From: DASQFQ01 sp963802905
GTDB taxonomy: Bacteria > Actinomycetota > Thermoleophilia > Solirubrobacterales > Solirubrobacteraceae
Direction: 5' to 3'
NCBI GenBank assembly: GCA_963802905.1
Contig: CAWDKH010000017.1
Coordinates: forward strand, 1 to 64,000
Length of the DNA stretch: 64,000 nucleotides
In this document: one piece after another, positions 52,873 through 61,161 of the stretch
Layout of the letters: each line of letters starts with the position of its first letter
Position numbering within the stretch: position 1 is the stretch's first letter
Notes under the pieces: generated by a model
The model's input: the letters and a program-made list of their open reading frames with translations, nothing else
Database searches by the model: none
What the model was told of the DNA's origin: nothing
Made by a program: the position numbers and the translations under genes

Positions 52873-52878
52873 AGGGGG
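52873..52878 (+). promoter_or_regulatory. Ribosome binding site of flp (AGGGGG)
   Basis: Strong purine-rich Shine-Dalgarno nine bases before the ATG at 52888. This is unusual in a window where many first genes lack one, and fits a highly expressed pilin. Confidence 0.6.
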
Positions 52879-52887
52879 CTCAGCCAC

Positions 52888-53136
52888 ATGTCGGACATCA
52901 CCACCACTCTCACCGCCGCTTACCGCGAGTTCTGCATTCAGGCTCACAGCGCAGGCACTCGTCTTCGCAACCGCGTCGCCGACCAGTCCGGTCAGACCGC
53001 GGCCGAGTACATGGGCATCCTGCTCGTCGTCGCGGTCATCATCGGCGCCCTCATCGCCGCTGACGTCGACGGCAAGATCGCCAAGGCTGCGGGCGAGATG
53101 GTCGACAAGATCTCCGGCGGCAAGGAAACCCGCTAG
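52888..53136 (+). CDS. flp: Flp/Fap-type major pilin
   Basis: 82-residue prepilin. The leader of 35 residues, long for Flp, ends in SG. Cleavage before Gln36 leaves QTAAEYMG with Glu40 at +5 followed by Tyr, the Flp signature. A hydrophobic helix (ILLVVAVIIGALIAA) and a short charged C-terminus follow. It has its own strong ribosome binding site and terminator, so it is expressed apart from the assembly genes. Confidence 0.93.
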   Translation: MSDITTTLTAAYREFCIQAHSAGTRLRNRVADQSGQTAAEYMGILLVVAVIIGALIAADVDGKIAKAAGEMVDKISGGKETR

Positions 53137-53177
53137 TCCCCACCTGCCGAAACTGCGGGACCTCGGTCCCGTATCGC

Positions 53178-53214
53178 GCCCCGGAGCCTGCGCCCAGGCT
53201 CCGGGGCGTTTTTT
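53178..53214 (+). terminator. Rho-independent terminator of flp
   Basis: Perfect 13-base-pair stem GCCCCGGAGCCTG/CAGGCTCCGGGGC with loop CGCC and a run of six T. It is the clearest terminator in the window. A smaller hairpin CGGGAC-CTCG-GTCCCG precedes it at 53156-53171. Confidence 0.92.
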
Positions 53215-53242
53215 GTGTGGCGAGAGCCGTCCACACGGGCTC

Positions 53243-53248
53243 TATCCT
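53243..53248 (+). promoter_or_regulatory. Candidate -10 box of the yqeY unit (TATCCT)
   Basis: TATCCT ends eight bases before the GTG at 53257, with leaderless spacing just after the flp terminator. Confidence 0.45.
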
Positions 53249-53256
53249 TGATCCAG

Positions 53257-53688
53257 GTGCAGATCACCGAGCAGATCAGGGCGGACGTGAACTCGGCCAT
53301 GAAGGCCGGGGATCGCGAGCGGGCCGCCGCGTTGCGGCTGGTCCTCTCCGAGCTGCAGAAGGACGCGAAGGAGGGCGCCGGCGACGAGCTCGCCGTGCTG
53401 CGCCGCGAGCGCAAGCGCCGCCGCGAGGCCGAGAGCGCCTACCGCGACGCGGGCCGCGAGGACCTCGCCGAGACCGAGGCCTACGAGGCCGCCGCGATCG
53501 AGGCTTACCTGCCCGCCGAGCTGTCCGACGCCGAGCTCGACGCATTGGTGGCGACCGCGATCGCCGAGACCGGCGCCGAGGGCCCGCGCGACATGGGCAA
53601 GGCGATCAAGCACGTGATGAGCGCCGCGGGAGGCCGCGCCGACGGCCGAGCCGTCTCCGGCAAGGTCAAGGAGGCGTTGACCGCCTAG
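53257..53688 (+). CDS. GatB/YqeY domain protein
   Basis: 143 residues of the YqeY family, resembling the tRNA-binding tail of GatB. Landmarks are QIRADVNSAMKAGDRERAAALRLVLSEL, EAAAIEAYLPAELSDAEL, and the end MGKAIKHVMSAAGGRADGRAVS. The molecular role is unproven; it is often placed near tRNA or ribosome genes. The GTG at 53257 is preferred over the TTG at 53248. The stop overlaps the phoH start by one base. Confidence 0.92.
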   Translation: MQITEQIRADVNSAMKAGDRERAAALRLVLSELQKDAKEGAGDELAVLRRERKRRREAESAYRDAGREDLAETEAYEAAAIEAYLPAELSDAELDALVATAIAETGAEGPRDMGKAIKHVMSAAGGRADGRAVSGKVKEALTA

Positions 53689-54677
53689 TGGCGCGCCGCC
53701 AACTGGAGCTCTCCAACGAGGTCGCCGCCGAGCTGGCCGGCGCCCAGGACCAGATTCTGCGCACGCTCGAGGAGCACCTCGACTGCGCGATCTTCCTCCG
53801 CGGCAACGTCGTGACGCTCGACGGCGACGCCGACGCGGTGCAGGCCGGCGCCACCGTGGTGCGCGAGCTGTCCTCGCTCGTCGCCCGCGGGCACGAGGTC
53901 GGCCCGGCCACGATCGAGTCGGTCGCACGCGTGCTCGACGCGAGCGAGTCGCCCGCCAAGGTGCTCGAGGACGTCGTGTGGCGTCACCGCAATCTCAAGG
54001 TCGCGCCGAAGTCGGTCAACCAGAAGCGCTACGTGGACGCGATCCGGCGCTCCACGATCACCTTCGGCGTCGGCCCCGCCGGCACCGGCAAGACGTTCCT
54101 CGCCATCGCGATGGCCGTCGCCGCGCTGAGCAAGCGCGAGGTCAACCGCATCATCCTCACCCGCCCCGCGGTCGAGGCGGGGGAGCGGCTCGGCTTCCTG
54201 CCCGGCGATCTGATGGCGAAGGTCGATCCGTACCTGCGCCCGCTGTTCGACGCGCTGCACGACATGCTCGACGCCGAGCGCGTCGCCGCCCACCTCGAGC
54301 GCGCGGTCATCGAGGTCGCGCCGCTGGCGTTCATGCGGGGCCGGACTTTGAACGACTCGTTCGTGATCCTCGACGAGGCGCAGAACACGAGCCCCGAGCA
54401 GATGAAGATGTTCCTGACCCGGCTCGGGTTCGGCTCGAGGATGGTCGTGACCGGCGACATCACGCAGGTCGATCTGCCGCGCGACCAGAAGTCGGGCCTG
54501 ATCGTGGTCAACGACATCCTCACCGGCGTCGAGGGGATCGAGTTCATCCGCTTCGGCGGCGAGGACGTCGTGCGGCACAAGCTCGTCCAGCGGATCGTCG
54601 CCGCCTACGACGAGCACGCTCAGCGCGCCGCACCCGAGCTGCGCCCCGCGCAGCAGCCCAGGCGCCACTCGAAATAG
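53688..54677 (+). CDS. phoH: PhoH-like ATPase
   Basis: 329 residues. An N-terminal KH-like region precedes the PhoH ATPase domain with Walker A GPAGTGKT, Walker B FVILDEAQN, and RIILTRPAVEAGERLGFLPG. The start is GTG in TAGTG overlap with yqeY. The phoH-ybeY-era order is a conserved ribosome and RNA maturation cluster. The function is thought to be RNA-linked. Confidence 0.95.
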   Translation: MARRQLELSNEVAAELAGAQDQILRTLEEHLDCAIFLRGNVVTLDGDADAVQAGATVVRELSSLVARGHEVGPATIESVARVLDASESPAKVLEDVVWRHRNLKVAPKSVNQKRYVDAIRRSTITFGVGPAGTGKTFLAIAMAVAALSKREVNRIILTRPAVEAGERLGFLPGDLMAKVDPYLRPLFDALHDMLDAERVAAHLERAVIEVAPLAFMRGRTLNDSFVILDEAQNTSPEQMKMFLTRLGFGSRMVVTGDITQVDLPRDQKSGLIVVNDILTGVEGIEFIRFGGEDVVRHKLVQRIVAAYDEHAQRAAPELRPAQQPRRHSK

Positions 54678-55057
54678 TGCTCGAGGTCGAGGTCATCGGC
54701 TCCTCCGAACTGCCCGAGGAGTCGCTCCGGCGCCTCGTGGCGATCGCGCTCGCCTCGGCGGGCGTCGAGGACGGCCACCTCGCGGTCGAGTTCGTCGACG
54801 CCGAGCGGATCGCGGCGCTCAACGCCGAGCACCGCGGGGTCGAGGGCCCGACCGACGTGCTCTCGTTCCCGGTCGACCTCGACGGCCCCGAGGTCGGGGC
54901 GCGGGAGCTCGGCGACGTCGTGATCTGCGTGGAGCACACGGTCGACCTGTCCGAGGCCGTCGTCCACGGCACGCTGCACCTCGTGGGCATGGACCACGAG
55001 ACCGACCGCGGCGAGATGCTCGCGCTGCAGGCCGAGATCGTCTCGTGGGTCAGATGA
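54677..55057 (+). CDS. ybeY: Endoribonuclease YbeY
   Basis: Metal-dependent rRNA maturation endonuclease. The 126 residues have the zinc motif HGTLHLVGMDHE with three histidines, and the core RGVEGPTDVLSFP. The GTG start overlaps phoH (TAGTG), and the stop overlaps era (ATGA). Confidence 0.95.
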   Translation: MLEVEVIGSSELPEESLRRLVAIALASAGVEDGHLAVEFVDAERIAALNAEHRGVEGPTDVLSFPVDLDGPEVGARELGDVVICVEHTVDLSEAVVHGTLHLVGMDHETDRGEMLALQAEIVSWVR

Positions 55058-56352
55058 CCCGCTCTGGCTTCGTCGCGCTCGCCGGCCGCCCGAACGTCGG
55101 CAAGTCGACGCTCGTCAACGCCCTCGTCGGTCAGAAGGTCGCGATCGTCTCCGACAAGCCGCAGACCACCCGGCGGGCGATCCGCGGCGTCGCGACGCGA
55201 CCCGGCGAGTGGCAGCTCGTGCTCACCGACCTGCCGGGCGTGCAGCGCCCGCGCGACGCGCTGACCGAGCGCATGCAGCGCCGCGTCGAGCACGAGTTCG
55301 AGGAGGCCGACGCCGTGCTGCTCGTCCTCAACGGCGAGCAGGGCGTCGGCGGCCCCGGCGACCGCTTCATCGCCGACGCGCTGCGCACCGCCAGCATCCC
55401 CTCGGTGATCGCCGTCAACAAGATCGACCGGCTCGACCGCACGCGCACCATCCAGGCGCTCCAGGCGGCCGCCGACCTCGGCCTCGACGGCGAGGTCTTC
55501 CCGATCTCCGCCTCCCGCGGCAAGGGCATCGGCCCGCTCGTCGAGCACCTCGTGGAGCTCGCGCCCGAGGGGCCGTTCCTGTTCCCGCTCGAGGAGATCT
55601 CCGACCAGCCCGAGCACGTCCGGCTCGCCGAGCTCGTGCGCGAGCAGGTGCTGCACCGCACGCGCCAGGAGGTCCCGCACGCCGTCGAGGTCCAGGTCGA
55701 CGAGATCATCGAACGCGACGACCTCGTCGAGGTGCACGCACTGCTCTGGGTCGAGACGGAGTCCCAGAAGGGGATCCTGATCGGGCGCCACGGCGTGATG
55801 ATCAAGGCGATCGGCACCGCCGCGCGCCGCGAGCTCGAGCAGGCGGTCGGGATGCGCGTCCACCTCGACCTCTCCGTCCGCGTGCGCCGCAGCTGGCGCG
55901 CCGATGACGCGCTGCTGGACCGGCTCGGGATCAATTATGCCCAGCTGATCGTCACCCCGCAGGAGCCGCTCCCCGACCGCCAGCGTGGGGACGCCGAACA
56001 CGCCGCGCGCGTGGGCGGCTGCCGTCTCGGCGATCAGCCGCAGCTTGATCTCCGGCGCCGTGAGCGCTCGCGCACGTGCTCGGGGTCCAGCCCCGCCCGC
56101 GCTGCGGCCTCGAGCAGCCTCGTCGACGACAGCGGTCGCGGCCCTCCCGAAGCCCTGCTGCGCGGTGCGCGCGAAGTCCGTCAGGACGCCGCCCTCGTCG
56201 GCGACCAGCAGCCGCGCATCGCTCCCGGGTGTGGCCCGGCCACGGCTCCGGCCAGCGCACCGGCGGCAGCCCGTAGCGCGCGGCGCGGGCCTCGATCTCC
56301 GCCATGCCGGCCTCGCGCTCGTCGCTCAGCCCCCACGAGGAGCGGCCTGTGA
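55054..56352 (+). CDS. era: GTPase Era; frame runs past the normal end
   Basis: 16S rRNA-binding GTPase for small-subunit assembly. From the ATG at 55054: G1 GRPNVGKS at residues 11-18, G3 TDLPG, G4 NKID, then the KH domain with QKGILIGRHGVMIKAIGTAARREL. Conserved sequence ends near 55935 (DDALLDRLGI, about 294 residues), where Era proteins normally stop. The frame instead continues 139 residues antisense to the DsbA-like gene. That extension has no Era character, so the native stop has probably been lost to mutation or sequence error. Confidence 0.92.
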   Translation: MTRSGFVALAGRPNVGKSTLVNALVGQKVAIVSDKPQTTRRAIRGVATRPGEWQLVLTDLPGVQRPRDALTERMQRRVEHEFEEADAVLLVLNGEQGVGGPGDRFIADALRTASIPSVIAVNKIDRLDRTRTIQALQAAADLGLDGEVFPISASRGKGIGPLVEHLVELAPEGPFLFPLEEISDQPEHVRLAELVREQVLHRTRQEVPHAVEVQVDEIIERDDLVEVHALLWVETESQKGILIGRHGVMIKAIGTAARRELEQAVGMRVHLDLSVRVRRSWRADDALLDRLGINYAQLIVTPQEPLPDRQRGDAEHAARVGGCRLGDQPQLDLRRRERSRTCSGSSPARAAASSSLVDDSGRGPPEALLRGAREVRQDAALVGDQQPRIAPGCGPATAPASAPAAARSARRGPRSPPCRPRARRSAPTRSGL

Positions 56353-56455
56353 GCTTGAACAGGCCGCCGAGCGAGATCGGCTTCCACTCCACGTCGTCGA
56401 GCGTGAGCCGCGCGGCCGAGGGGTAGCGGGGGGGAGCCGACGTCGAAGCTCAGGT
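55940..56455 (-). pseudogene. DsbA-family oxidoreductase (2-hydroxychromene-2-carboxylate isomerase-like), multiply frameshifted
   Basis: Fragments in three frames assemble into one DsbA-like protein. SFDVGSP, RYPSAARLTLDDVEWKPISL, LFKLTGRSSWGL and ARYGLPPVRWPEPWPGH are followed by ARLLVADEGGVLTDFARTAQ, LLEAAARAGLDPEHVRER and TAPEIKLRLIAETAAAHARG. The end is VFGVPTLAVGERLLRGDDQL. Joining them needs shifts near 56428-56434 (a run of seven G), 56221, 56119 and 56065. No start or stop codon can be fixed. It is squeezed between convergent era and the upstream PH-domain gene. Either a pseudogene or a poorly resolved stretch. Confidence 0.72.
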
Positions 56456-57879
56456 CGCCGCCGTGACGGCCGCAGCGCCTCCCACAGCTCGGCCGCCACC
56501 GGCTCCTCGAGATGCCGCACCCGCGCGTGGCCACCCTTTCCGACCGCCACCGCGAGGTCGGCGAGCCCGGCCCGGCGCTGGAGCGGGTTCTGCGCGATCG
56601 CGTGCTGCTGCAGCCGCGCGGCGGGGGCGAGCAGCGTCGACCACGCCAGCCGCCGCGAGCTCATCGCGAGCCGCCCGTCGCGCAGCCGCCAGCCGGCCGC
56701 GCGGTAGTCGAGCCAGCCGTCGAACGCGAGCAGCGGCGCGGCCAGCAGCGGCCACGGCGTCGCGTCCGGGAACACGAAGCACGCGACCCCGCCGAGCACC
56801 GCGCCGGCCAGCGCGCCCGGGAGCACGTACCGGCGTGCGGCGCGCTGCGGCGGCGCGGCCAGCCCGCTCGGGTCGTCGGCCAGCTCCGGCAGCAGCTCGG
56901 CCAGGAACGGCTCGACGTCGCCGCGACGCAGCAGCGGGAACAGCGTCCGTGCGGCGCTCGCCTCGGCGGCGTAGCCGGCCACCTCGACCCGCAGCGTGCA
57001 GAGCCCGAACGGGCGCCGCAGCAGGCCCTCGACCACGCGCACGCCGTGCACGCGTCGCACCGGCACAGCGGCCTCGCTGCGCTGCAGCAGCCCGCGCCGG
57101 ATCCGCAGGCGCTCGCCGTCACGCGTGACCGCGAAACCCGCGAACGCGACCAGCGACCCCGCCACGGAGAGCGCCCAGGCCAACAGCAACAAGCCGCCCA
57201 GCGCGAGCTCCCAGTCGCCGACGCTGTCGGGCACCAGCCGCGCCGCCTCCTCGACGTCATCCGGATCGCCGAACACCTGGGTGAGGAGCTGCGAGCCGAC
57301 CGCGAGCACCGGCAGGATCACGCCGAGCTGGCCGGCCGTCAGCGCCGCCACCAGCCCGTCGCGGCGGCTCAGCCGGCGCTCCGGCAGCCCGCCCGCCGGC
57401 GCGGCGTCGGCGACCTCGGGGCGTCGCGCGCGCACCGCCTCGCGCAGCCGCTCGACCGCTCCCGGCCCCAGCGCCTCGAGCACGATCTCGCCCTTGGCGC
57501 CGCCGCCCGCGGTCTGCACGTTGACGGCGACGACGCCGAACAGCCGCTGCACCGGTCCGGCCACCGTGTCGAGCCCTTGGATGCGGCCGAGCGGCACGGT
57601 CGTCGACTTCTTGCGCACCAGGCCGCTCTGCCAGTGGATCCCGCGCTCGTCGACCGCGTAGCTCGTGGTGCGCCAGCGCACGAAGCCCATCAGCGAGGCG
57701 CCGGCGACGCCGATCACGAGGTACAGCGCGCCGCGCTCCAGCGCGGCGGTGTCGAGGCCGCCGCTGCCCGCCACCGCGGTGAAGAGCAGGATCACGATCG
57801 GGAGCGCGGCGTCGCGCAGCGCGGCCAGCGCCAGCACGCCGATCGCGGCCGGGTGCAGCTTCAGCGGCTTAGAGCTCAT
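56326..57879 (-). CDS. Bacterial PH-domain membrane protein (YdbT-like)
   Basis: Three bPH2-type domains alternate with membrane helices, the architecture of YdbT. Landmarks are YAVDERGIHWQSGLVRKKSTTVPLGRIQ, GERLRIRRGLLQRSEAAVPVRRVHGV, and LQQHAIAQNPLQRRAGLADLAV. The 517-residue frame includes about 40 Arg/Ser-rich C-terminal residues antisense to or overlapping the DsbA remnant. The real end is probably near 56460 (ELWEALRPSRR). It overlaps its partner upstream. In Bacillus, paired YdbS/YdbT proteins protect against certain bacteriocins. Confidence 0.85.
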   Translation of the reverse strand: MSSKPLKLHPAAIGVLALAALRDAALPIVILLFTAVAGSGGLDTAALERGALYLVIGVAGASLMGFVRWRTTSYAVDERGIHWQSGLVRKKSTTVPLGRIQGLDTVAGPVQRLFGVVAVNVQTAGGGAKGEIVLEALGPGAVERLREAVRARRPEVADAAPAGGLPERRLSRRDGLVAALTAGQLGVILPVLAVGSQLLTQVFGDPDDVEEAARLVPDSVGDWELALGGLLLLAWALSVAGSLVAFAGFAVTRDGERLRIRRGLLQRSEAAVPVRRVHGVRVVEGLLRRPFGLCTLRVEVAGYAAEASAARTLFPLLRRGDVEPFLAELLPELADDPSGLAAPPQRAARRYVLPGALAGAVLGGVACFVFPDATPWPLLAAPLLAFDGWLDYRAAGWRLRDGRLAMSSRRLAWSTLLAPAARLQQHAIAQNPLQRRAGLADLAVAVGKGGHARVRHLEEPVAAELWEALRPSRRRPELRRRLPPATPRPRGSRSTTWSGSRSRSAACSSSQAAPRGG

Positions 57880-58324
57880 CGGCGGTGCGGGCGAGCGTGG
57901 CGATGTGGTCGCGCAGCCGGCCGGCGTGGGCTTCCTCGAGCGCTGGGATCGTCGTCGCGCCGGCCGCGGTGTGGACGACCACGGTGGCCAGCCCGAGCGC
58001 CTGGTCGATCGGTCCCTGCGTCGTGTCGACGTGCTGGACGCGCAGCATCGGCACGAGCGTGCGCGTGATCCGCAGCGTGCCGTGGCGGAGGTCGATCTCC
58101 TCGTCGCGGACCTCGTAGCGCCAGCGGCTCCAGCGCAGCTCCGGCACGACGCCGACGCCGATCACGAGCACGAAGATCGGCACCAGCATCCAGGCGACGC
58201 CGCCGGGGGCGGAGGACTGCAGGACGCCGGCCGCGATCAGCGCCGCGACGGTCGCCATCAGACCCTGGGCGCGCCAGAGCCAGCGCGCGCCGGGCGCGAG
58301 GCGGCGAGAGGGCTCGGGCAGCAT
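57869..58324 (-). CDS. Bacterial PH-domain membrane protein (YdbS-like)
   Basis: 151 residues. Two membrane helices near the N-terminus are followed by one bPH2 domain (WRYEVRDEEIDLRHGTLRITRTLVP, VDTTQGPIDQALGLATVVVHTAAG). The ATG at 58324 is chosen, giving the usual YdbS size. Its 3' end overlaps the start of the YdbT-like gene by 11 bases, so the two form an operon. It is divergent from the epimerase-like gene. Confidence 0.88.
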   Translation of the reverse strand: MLPEPSRRLAPGARWLWRAQGLMATVAALIAAGVLQSSAPGGVAWMLVPIFVLVIGVGVVPELRWSRWRYEVRDEEIDLRHGTLRITRTLVPMLRVQHVDTTQGPIDQALGLATVVVHTAAGATTIPALEEAHAGRLRDHIATLARTADEL

Positions 58325-58332
58325 GCGGCATC

Positions 58333-58338
58333 TAGTGT
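58333..58338 (+). promoter_or_regulatory. Candidate -10 box (TAGTGT)
   Basis: TAGTGT ends eight bases before the ATG at 58347. The divergent PH-domain gene begins at 58324, so promoters overlap. Confidence 0.4.
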
Positions 58339-58346
58339 TGCGCGCG

Positions 58347-59321
58347 ATGCCCCTCGCCTTCGTCACCGGCGGCTCTGGCTTCGTCGGCGGGCGCCTGATC
58401 GAGCGCCTCGCGCGCGACGGGTGGACGGTGCGCGCGCTCGCCCGCTCGGACCGCGCCGCCGACTCGGTCCGCACGCGCGGCGCCGAGCCCGTCCGCGGCG
58501 AGCTCGGCGACCTGAGCGCCCTCGTGGCCGGCCTGGAGGGCGCCGACGTCTGCTTCCACGCCGCCGCCAAGGTCGAGGACTTCGGGCCCTGGAAGGAGTT
58601 CGTGCAGGCCAACGTGGAGGGCACGCGCAACGTCCTGCGCGCCTGCCGCGCCGCCGCGGTCGGCCGCGCCGTCCACGTCAGCACCGAGGCCGTGCTGATG
58701 CACGGCCAGCCGCTGGTCCACGCCGACGAGACGTATCCGCTCGCGCTGCGCTCGAAGGCGCCCTACTCGCGCTCGAAGGCGATGGCCGAGCAGGTCGTGC
58801 TCGAGGAGAGCCGCGGCGCGCTCGAGGCGGTGATCGTGCGCCCGCGCTTCGTCTGGGGCCGCGGCGACACCACGCTGCTCCCGTTGCTGGTCGACGGCAC
58901 GCGCTCGGGCGCGTTCCGCTGGGTCGGCGGCGGCCGCCACCGCACCTCGACCACGCACGTCGACAACACCGTCGAGGGCCTGCTGTGCGCCGCCGAGCAC
59001 GGCCGCGGCGGCCGCGCCTACTTCGTCACCGACGGCAACCCAGTGCGGTTCCGCGACTTCGTGGGCGACCTGATCGCCACCCAGGGCGTCACGCCGCCGA
59101 CCGCCAGCGTCCCCGCGCCGGTGGCGCGCGCGCTGGCTGCGACGGCGGAGATGGCCTGGAAGCTGCTGCCGCTGCCTGGCGCGCCGCCGCTCACGCGCTT
59201 CGCCGCCTGGGTCGCCTCGCAGGAGTGCACGCTGGACGACACGCGCGCCCGCTCCGAGCTCGGCTACGCGCCGGTCACGACGCGCGAGCAGGGCATGCGC
59301 GAGCTGCGCGACGCCGTCTGA
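58347..59321 (+). CDS. NAD-dependent epimerase/3-beta-hydroxysteroid dehydrogenase-like
   Basis: Extended SDR of 324 residues. The cofactor loop is VTGGSGFVGGRL, followed by the catalytic Tyr-Lys pair in YSRSKAMAE and the substrate segment IVRPRFVWGRGDTTLLP. TTHVDNTVEGL and the C-terminal DDTRARSELGYAPVTTREQGM are typical of the 3-beta-HSD branch. The substrate may be a sterol-like, hopanoid or polyprenyl compound; the nearby isoprenoid genes make a lipid substrate plausible. Confidence 0.85.
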   Translation: MPLAFVTGGSGFVGGRLIERLARDGWTVRALARSDRAADSVRTRGAEPVRGELGDLSALVAGLEGADVCFHAAAKVEDFGPWKEFVQANVEGTRNVLRACRAAAVGRAVHVSTEAVLMHGQPLVHADETYPLALRSKAPYSRSKAMAEQVVLEESRGALEAVIVRPRFVWGRGDTTLLPLLVDGTRSGAFRWVGGGRHRTSTTHVDNTVEGLLCAAEHGRGGRAYFVTDGNPVRFRDFVGDLIATQGVTPPTASVPAPVARALAATAEMAWKLLPLPGAPPLTRFAAWVASQECTLDDTRARSELGYAPVTTREQGMRELRDAV

Positions 59322-59329
59322 GCGGACAG

Positions 59330-60283
59330 TCAGTCCTCGGTAGGCGGCGCGAGCGCCCCGTCCAGCTGCTCGGCGAGGTACTGGTACTCGTCGAGCCCGA
59401 CCTGCGGCTCGAACAGCAGCGGCAGCTCGAGCACCGGCGCGCCGGCCTCCTTGCGCAGCCGCCTGACGTGCGCCTGCTGCAACCGCGAGCGCTCGTGCTC
59501 GGCGAGCGCGGCTCGGACCGCGGCGAGCGCCTCGGGCTCGAGCCCGTTCTTGGCGGCGCTGCGGAGCATCGTCGCCTCGGCCTTCGTGTAGCGCTCGGGG
59601 TAGAGGCCGTTGACGACGACCGCGTCGAGGCCCATGCCGACCGCCGCCTCGAGCCGCGTACCGAGCTCGAGCGTCTCGTTGACGGGCATCTCCTCCGCGA
59701 GCGCGACCGCCAGGTAGCCGGTGCGCGTCGGGTCGCCGAGCATCGCCGAGATCTTCGCCGCCTGGCGCTTGATCGGCCCGACGCGTGCGATCTCTCCGAA
59801 CGTCTTGGGCGTCGAGAGCATCGCCAGACCGTGGCCGGAGGCGGGCGCGTCGACGATCACGAGGTCGTAGGTGCGGTGGTGGCGATCCCAGCGCTCGAGC
59901 TGGGCGAGCTCGAAGACCTTGGCGATCGTGATCATCTCGCGCGCCCCCGGCGCGGCGGCGACGAAGTACTGGAACGCCGACGAGCGCGCCAGCAGGCGCA
60001 CCGGCGGGCCGCCGCCGAGCTGCTTGGAGAGCCACTCCTGGAGCGCGAGGTTGGGGTCGATCGAGATCGCCCACAGGTTCTCGGCGAGCTCCACCTCGGT
60101 CTCGCGCTGCACACCCTCGCGCTGGAACGCGCGCGACACGCGCTCCTGCTGGGCGACCTCGCAGACGATCGTGCGGCGGCCCGCCGCAGCGGCCGCCAGG
60201 CCGAGCGCCGCGGAGACGGTCGTCTTGCCCACGCCGCCCTTGCCGGTGACGTAGATGAGGTGCTTGTCGAGCAGCCCTGCCAT
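59330..60283 (-). CDS. ArsA/GET3-family ATPase
   Basis: 317 residues from the ATG at 60283 (a TTG four codons upstream is possible). Deviant Walker A is GKGGVGKTT (residues 14-22), with DAPASGHGLAML and LPLLFEPQVGLDEYQYLAEQL later. Only one ATPase half is present, as in the single-domain actinobacterial ArsA-like proteins. There is no arsenic gene nearby, so an arsenite role is unlikely. It is divergent from the phytoene synthase, 16 bases apart. Confidence 0.88.
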   Translation of the reverse strand: MAGLLDKHLIYVTGKGGVGKTTVSAALGLAAAAAGRRTIVCEVAQQERVSRAFQREGVQRETEVELAENLWAISIDPNLALQEWLSKQLGGGPPVRLLARSSAFQYFVAAAPGAREMITIAKVFELAQLERWDRHHRTYDLVIVDAPASGHGLAMLSTPKTFGEIARVGPIKRQAAKISAMLGDPTRTGYLAVALAEEMPVNETLELGTRLEAAVGMGLDAVVVNGLYPERYTKAEATMLRSAAKNGLEPEALAAVRAALAEHERSRLQQAHVRRLRKEAGAPVLELPLLFEPQVGLDEYQYLAEQLDGALAPPTED

Positions 60284-60299
60284 CGTTAGCGCCAAGAGG

Positions 60300-61161
60300 A
60301 TGACGACTCAGGCGATCGACCCGGCGCTCAGCCGCGCCTACGAGACGTGCCGGCGCATGCAGCGGCGCCATGACCCGACCTACTACTGGGCCACGCGGCG
60401 CCTGCCGGAGGAGATCCGGCCGGCCACGCACGCGCTCTACGGCTACGTCCGCACCGCCGACGAGATCGTCGACGGCCCGCGCCGCGACGGCCGCCCCGAG
60501 GCGCGCCGCGCCGCGCTCGACGCCTGGGAGGCCGAGCTCGCGGCCGGGACCGCATCCCGCCAGCCCGTGGTGCGCGCGCTCGTCGACGCCGGCCACCGCC
60601 ACCGCCTGCCGCTGGGCGAGCTCACGCTCTACATGCGCTCGATGCGGCTCGACTGCGCGCCGGTGCGGATCGGGTCGTGGGACGAGCTCGTCGCCTACAT
60701 GGAGGGCTCCGCCGGCTCGGTGGGGCGGATCATGGCGCCGCTGCTCGGCGTGCCCGAGGAGCAGCACGCGGGCTTCGGCCGGCTCGGGCTCGCGTTCCAG
60801 CACGCCAACTTCATCCGCGACGTGCGCGAGGACCGCAAGCTCGATCGCATCTACCTGCCGGCCGAGGAGCGCGACCGCTTCGGGGTCGCGGAGGCCGACT
60901 TCGACCGCCCGGCGGCGACGCCCGAGCTGCGCGCGCTCGTGGCCCACGAGGTGCGCCGCGCGCGCGGGCTGTTCGCGAGCGCCGAAAGCGCCGTCGAGGC
61001 CGCGCCGCGCGTCCGTGCGGCCCGGCATCCGGCTCGCCTGCACGATCTACCTCGGCGTGCTCGACCGCGTCGAGGCGCTCGGCTACGACGTGCTCGGCCG
61101 CCGCCCGCGGCTGCCGGCCTGGCAGCTCCCGCTGGTCGCGCTGGCAGCGCTGCGGCGATGA
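60300..61161 (+). CDS. Squalene/phytoene synthase family enzyme, apparent frameshift
   Basis: Head-to-head prenyl transferase. Landmarks are YEYV-like ALYGYVRTADEIVDG (first aspartate-rich site, with one Asp replaced by Glu), GSVGRIMAPLLG, and the second site FIRDVREDRKLDRIYLP. The frame breaks near 61008, where one extra C moves ASVRPGIRLACTIYLGVLDR and the C-terminus to the +1 frame, ending at 61161. The stop overlaps the next ATG (ATGA). Left unrepaired, the frame runs on into the reductase and mimics a 665-residue fusion. The product may be phytoene, squalene or a related C30/C40 chain. Confidence 0.85.

Noticed and set aside
59330..60283. Arsenite efflux ATPase as a specific function
   Set aside because: Only one ATPase domain is present, with no arsB, arsR or arsD neighbours. 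The family is broad, so only the family name is kept.
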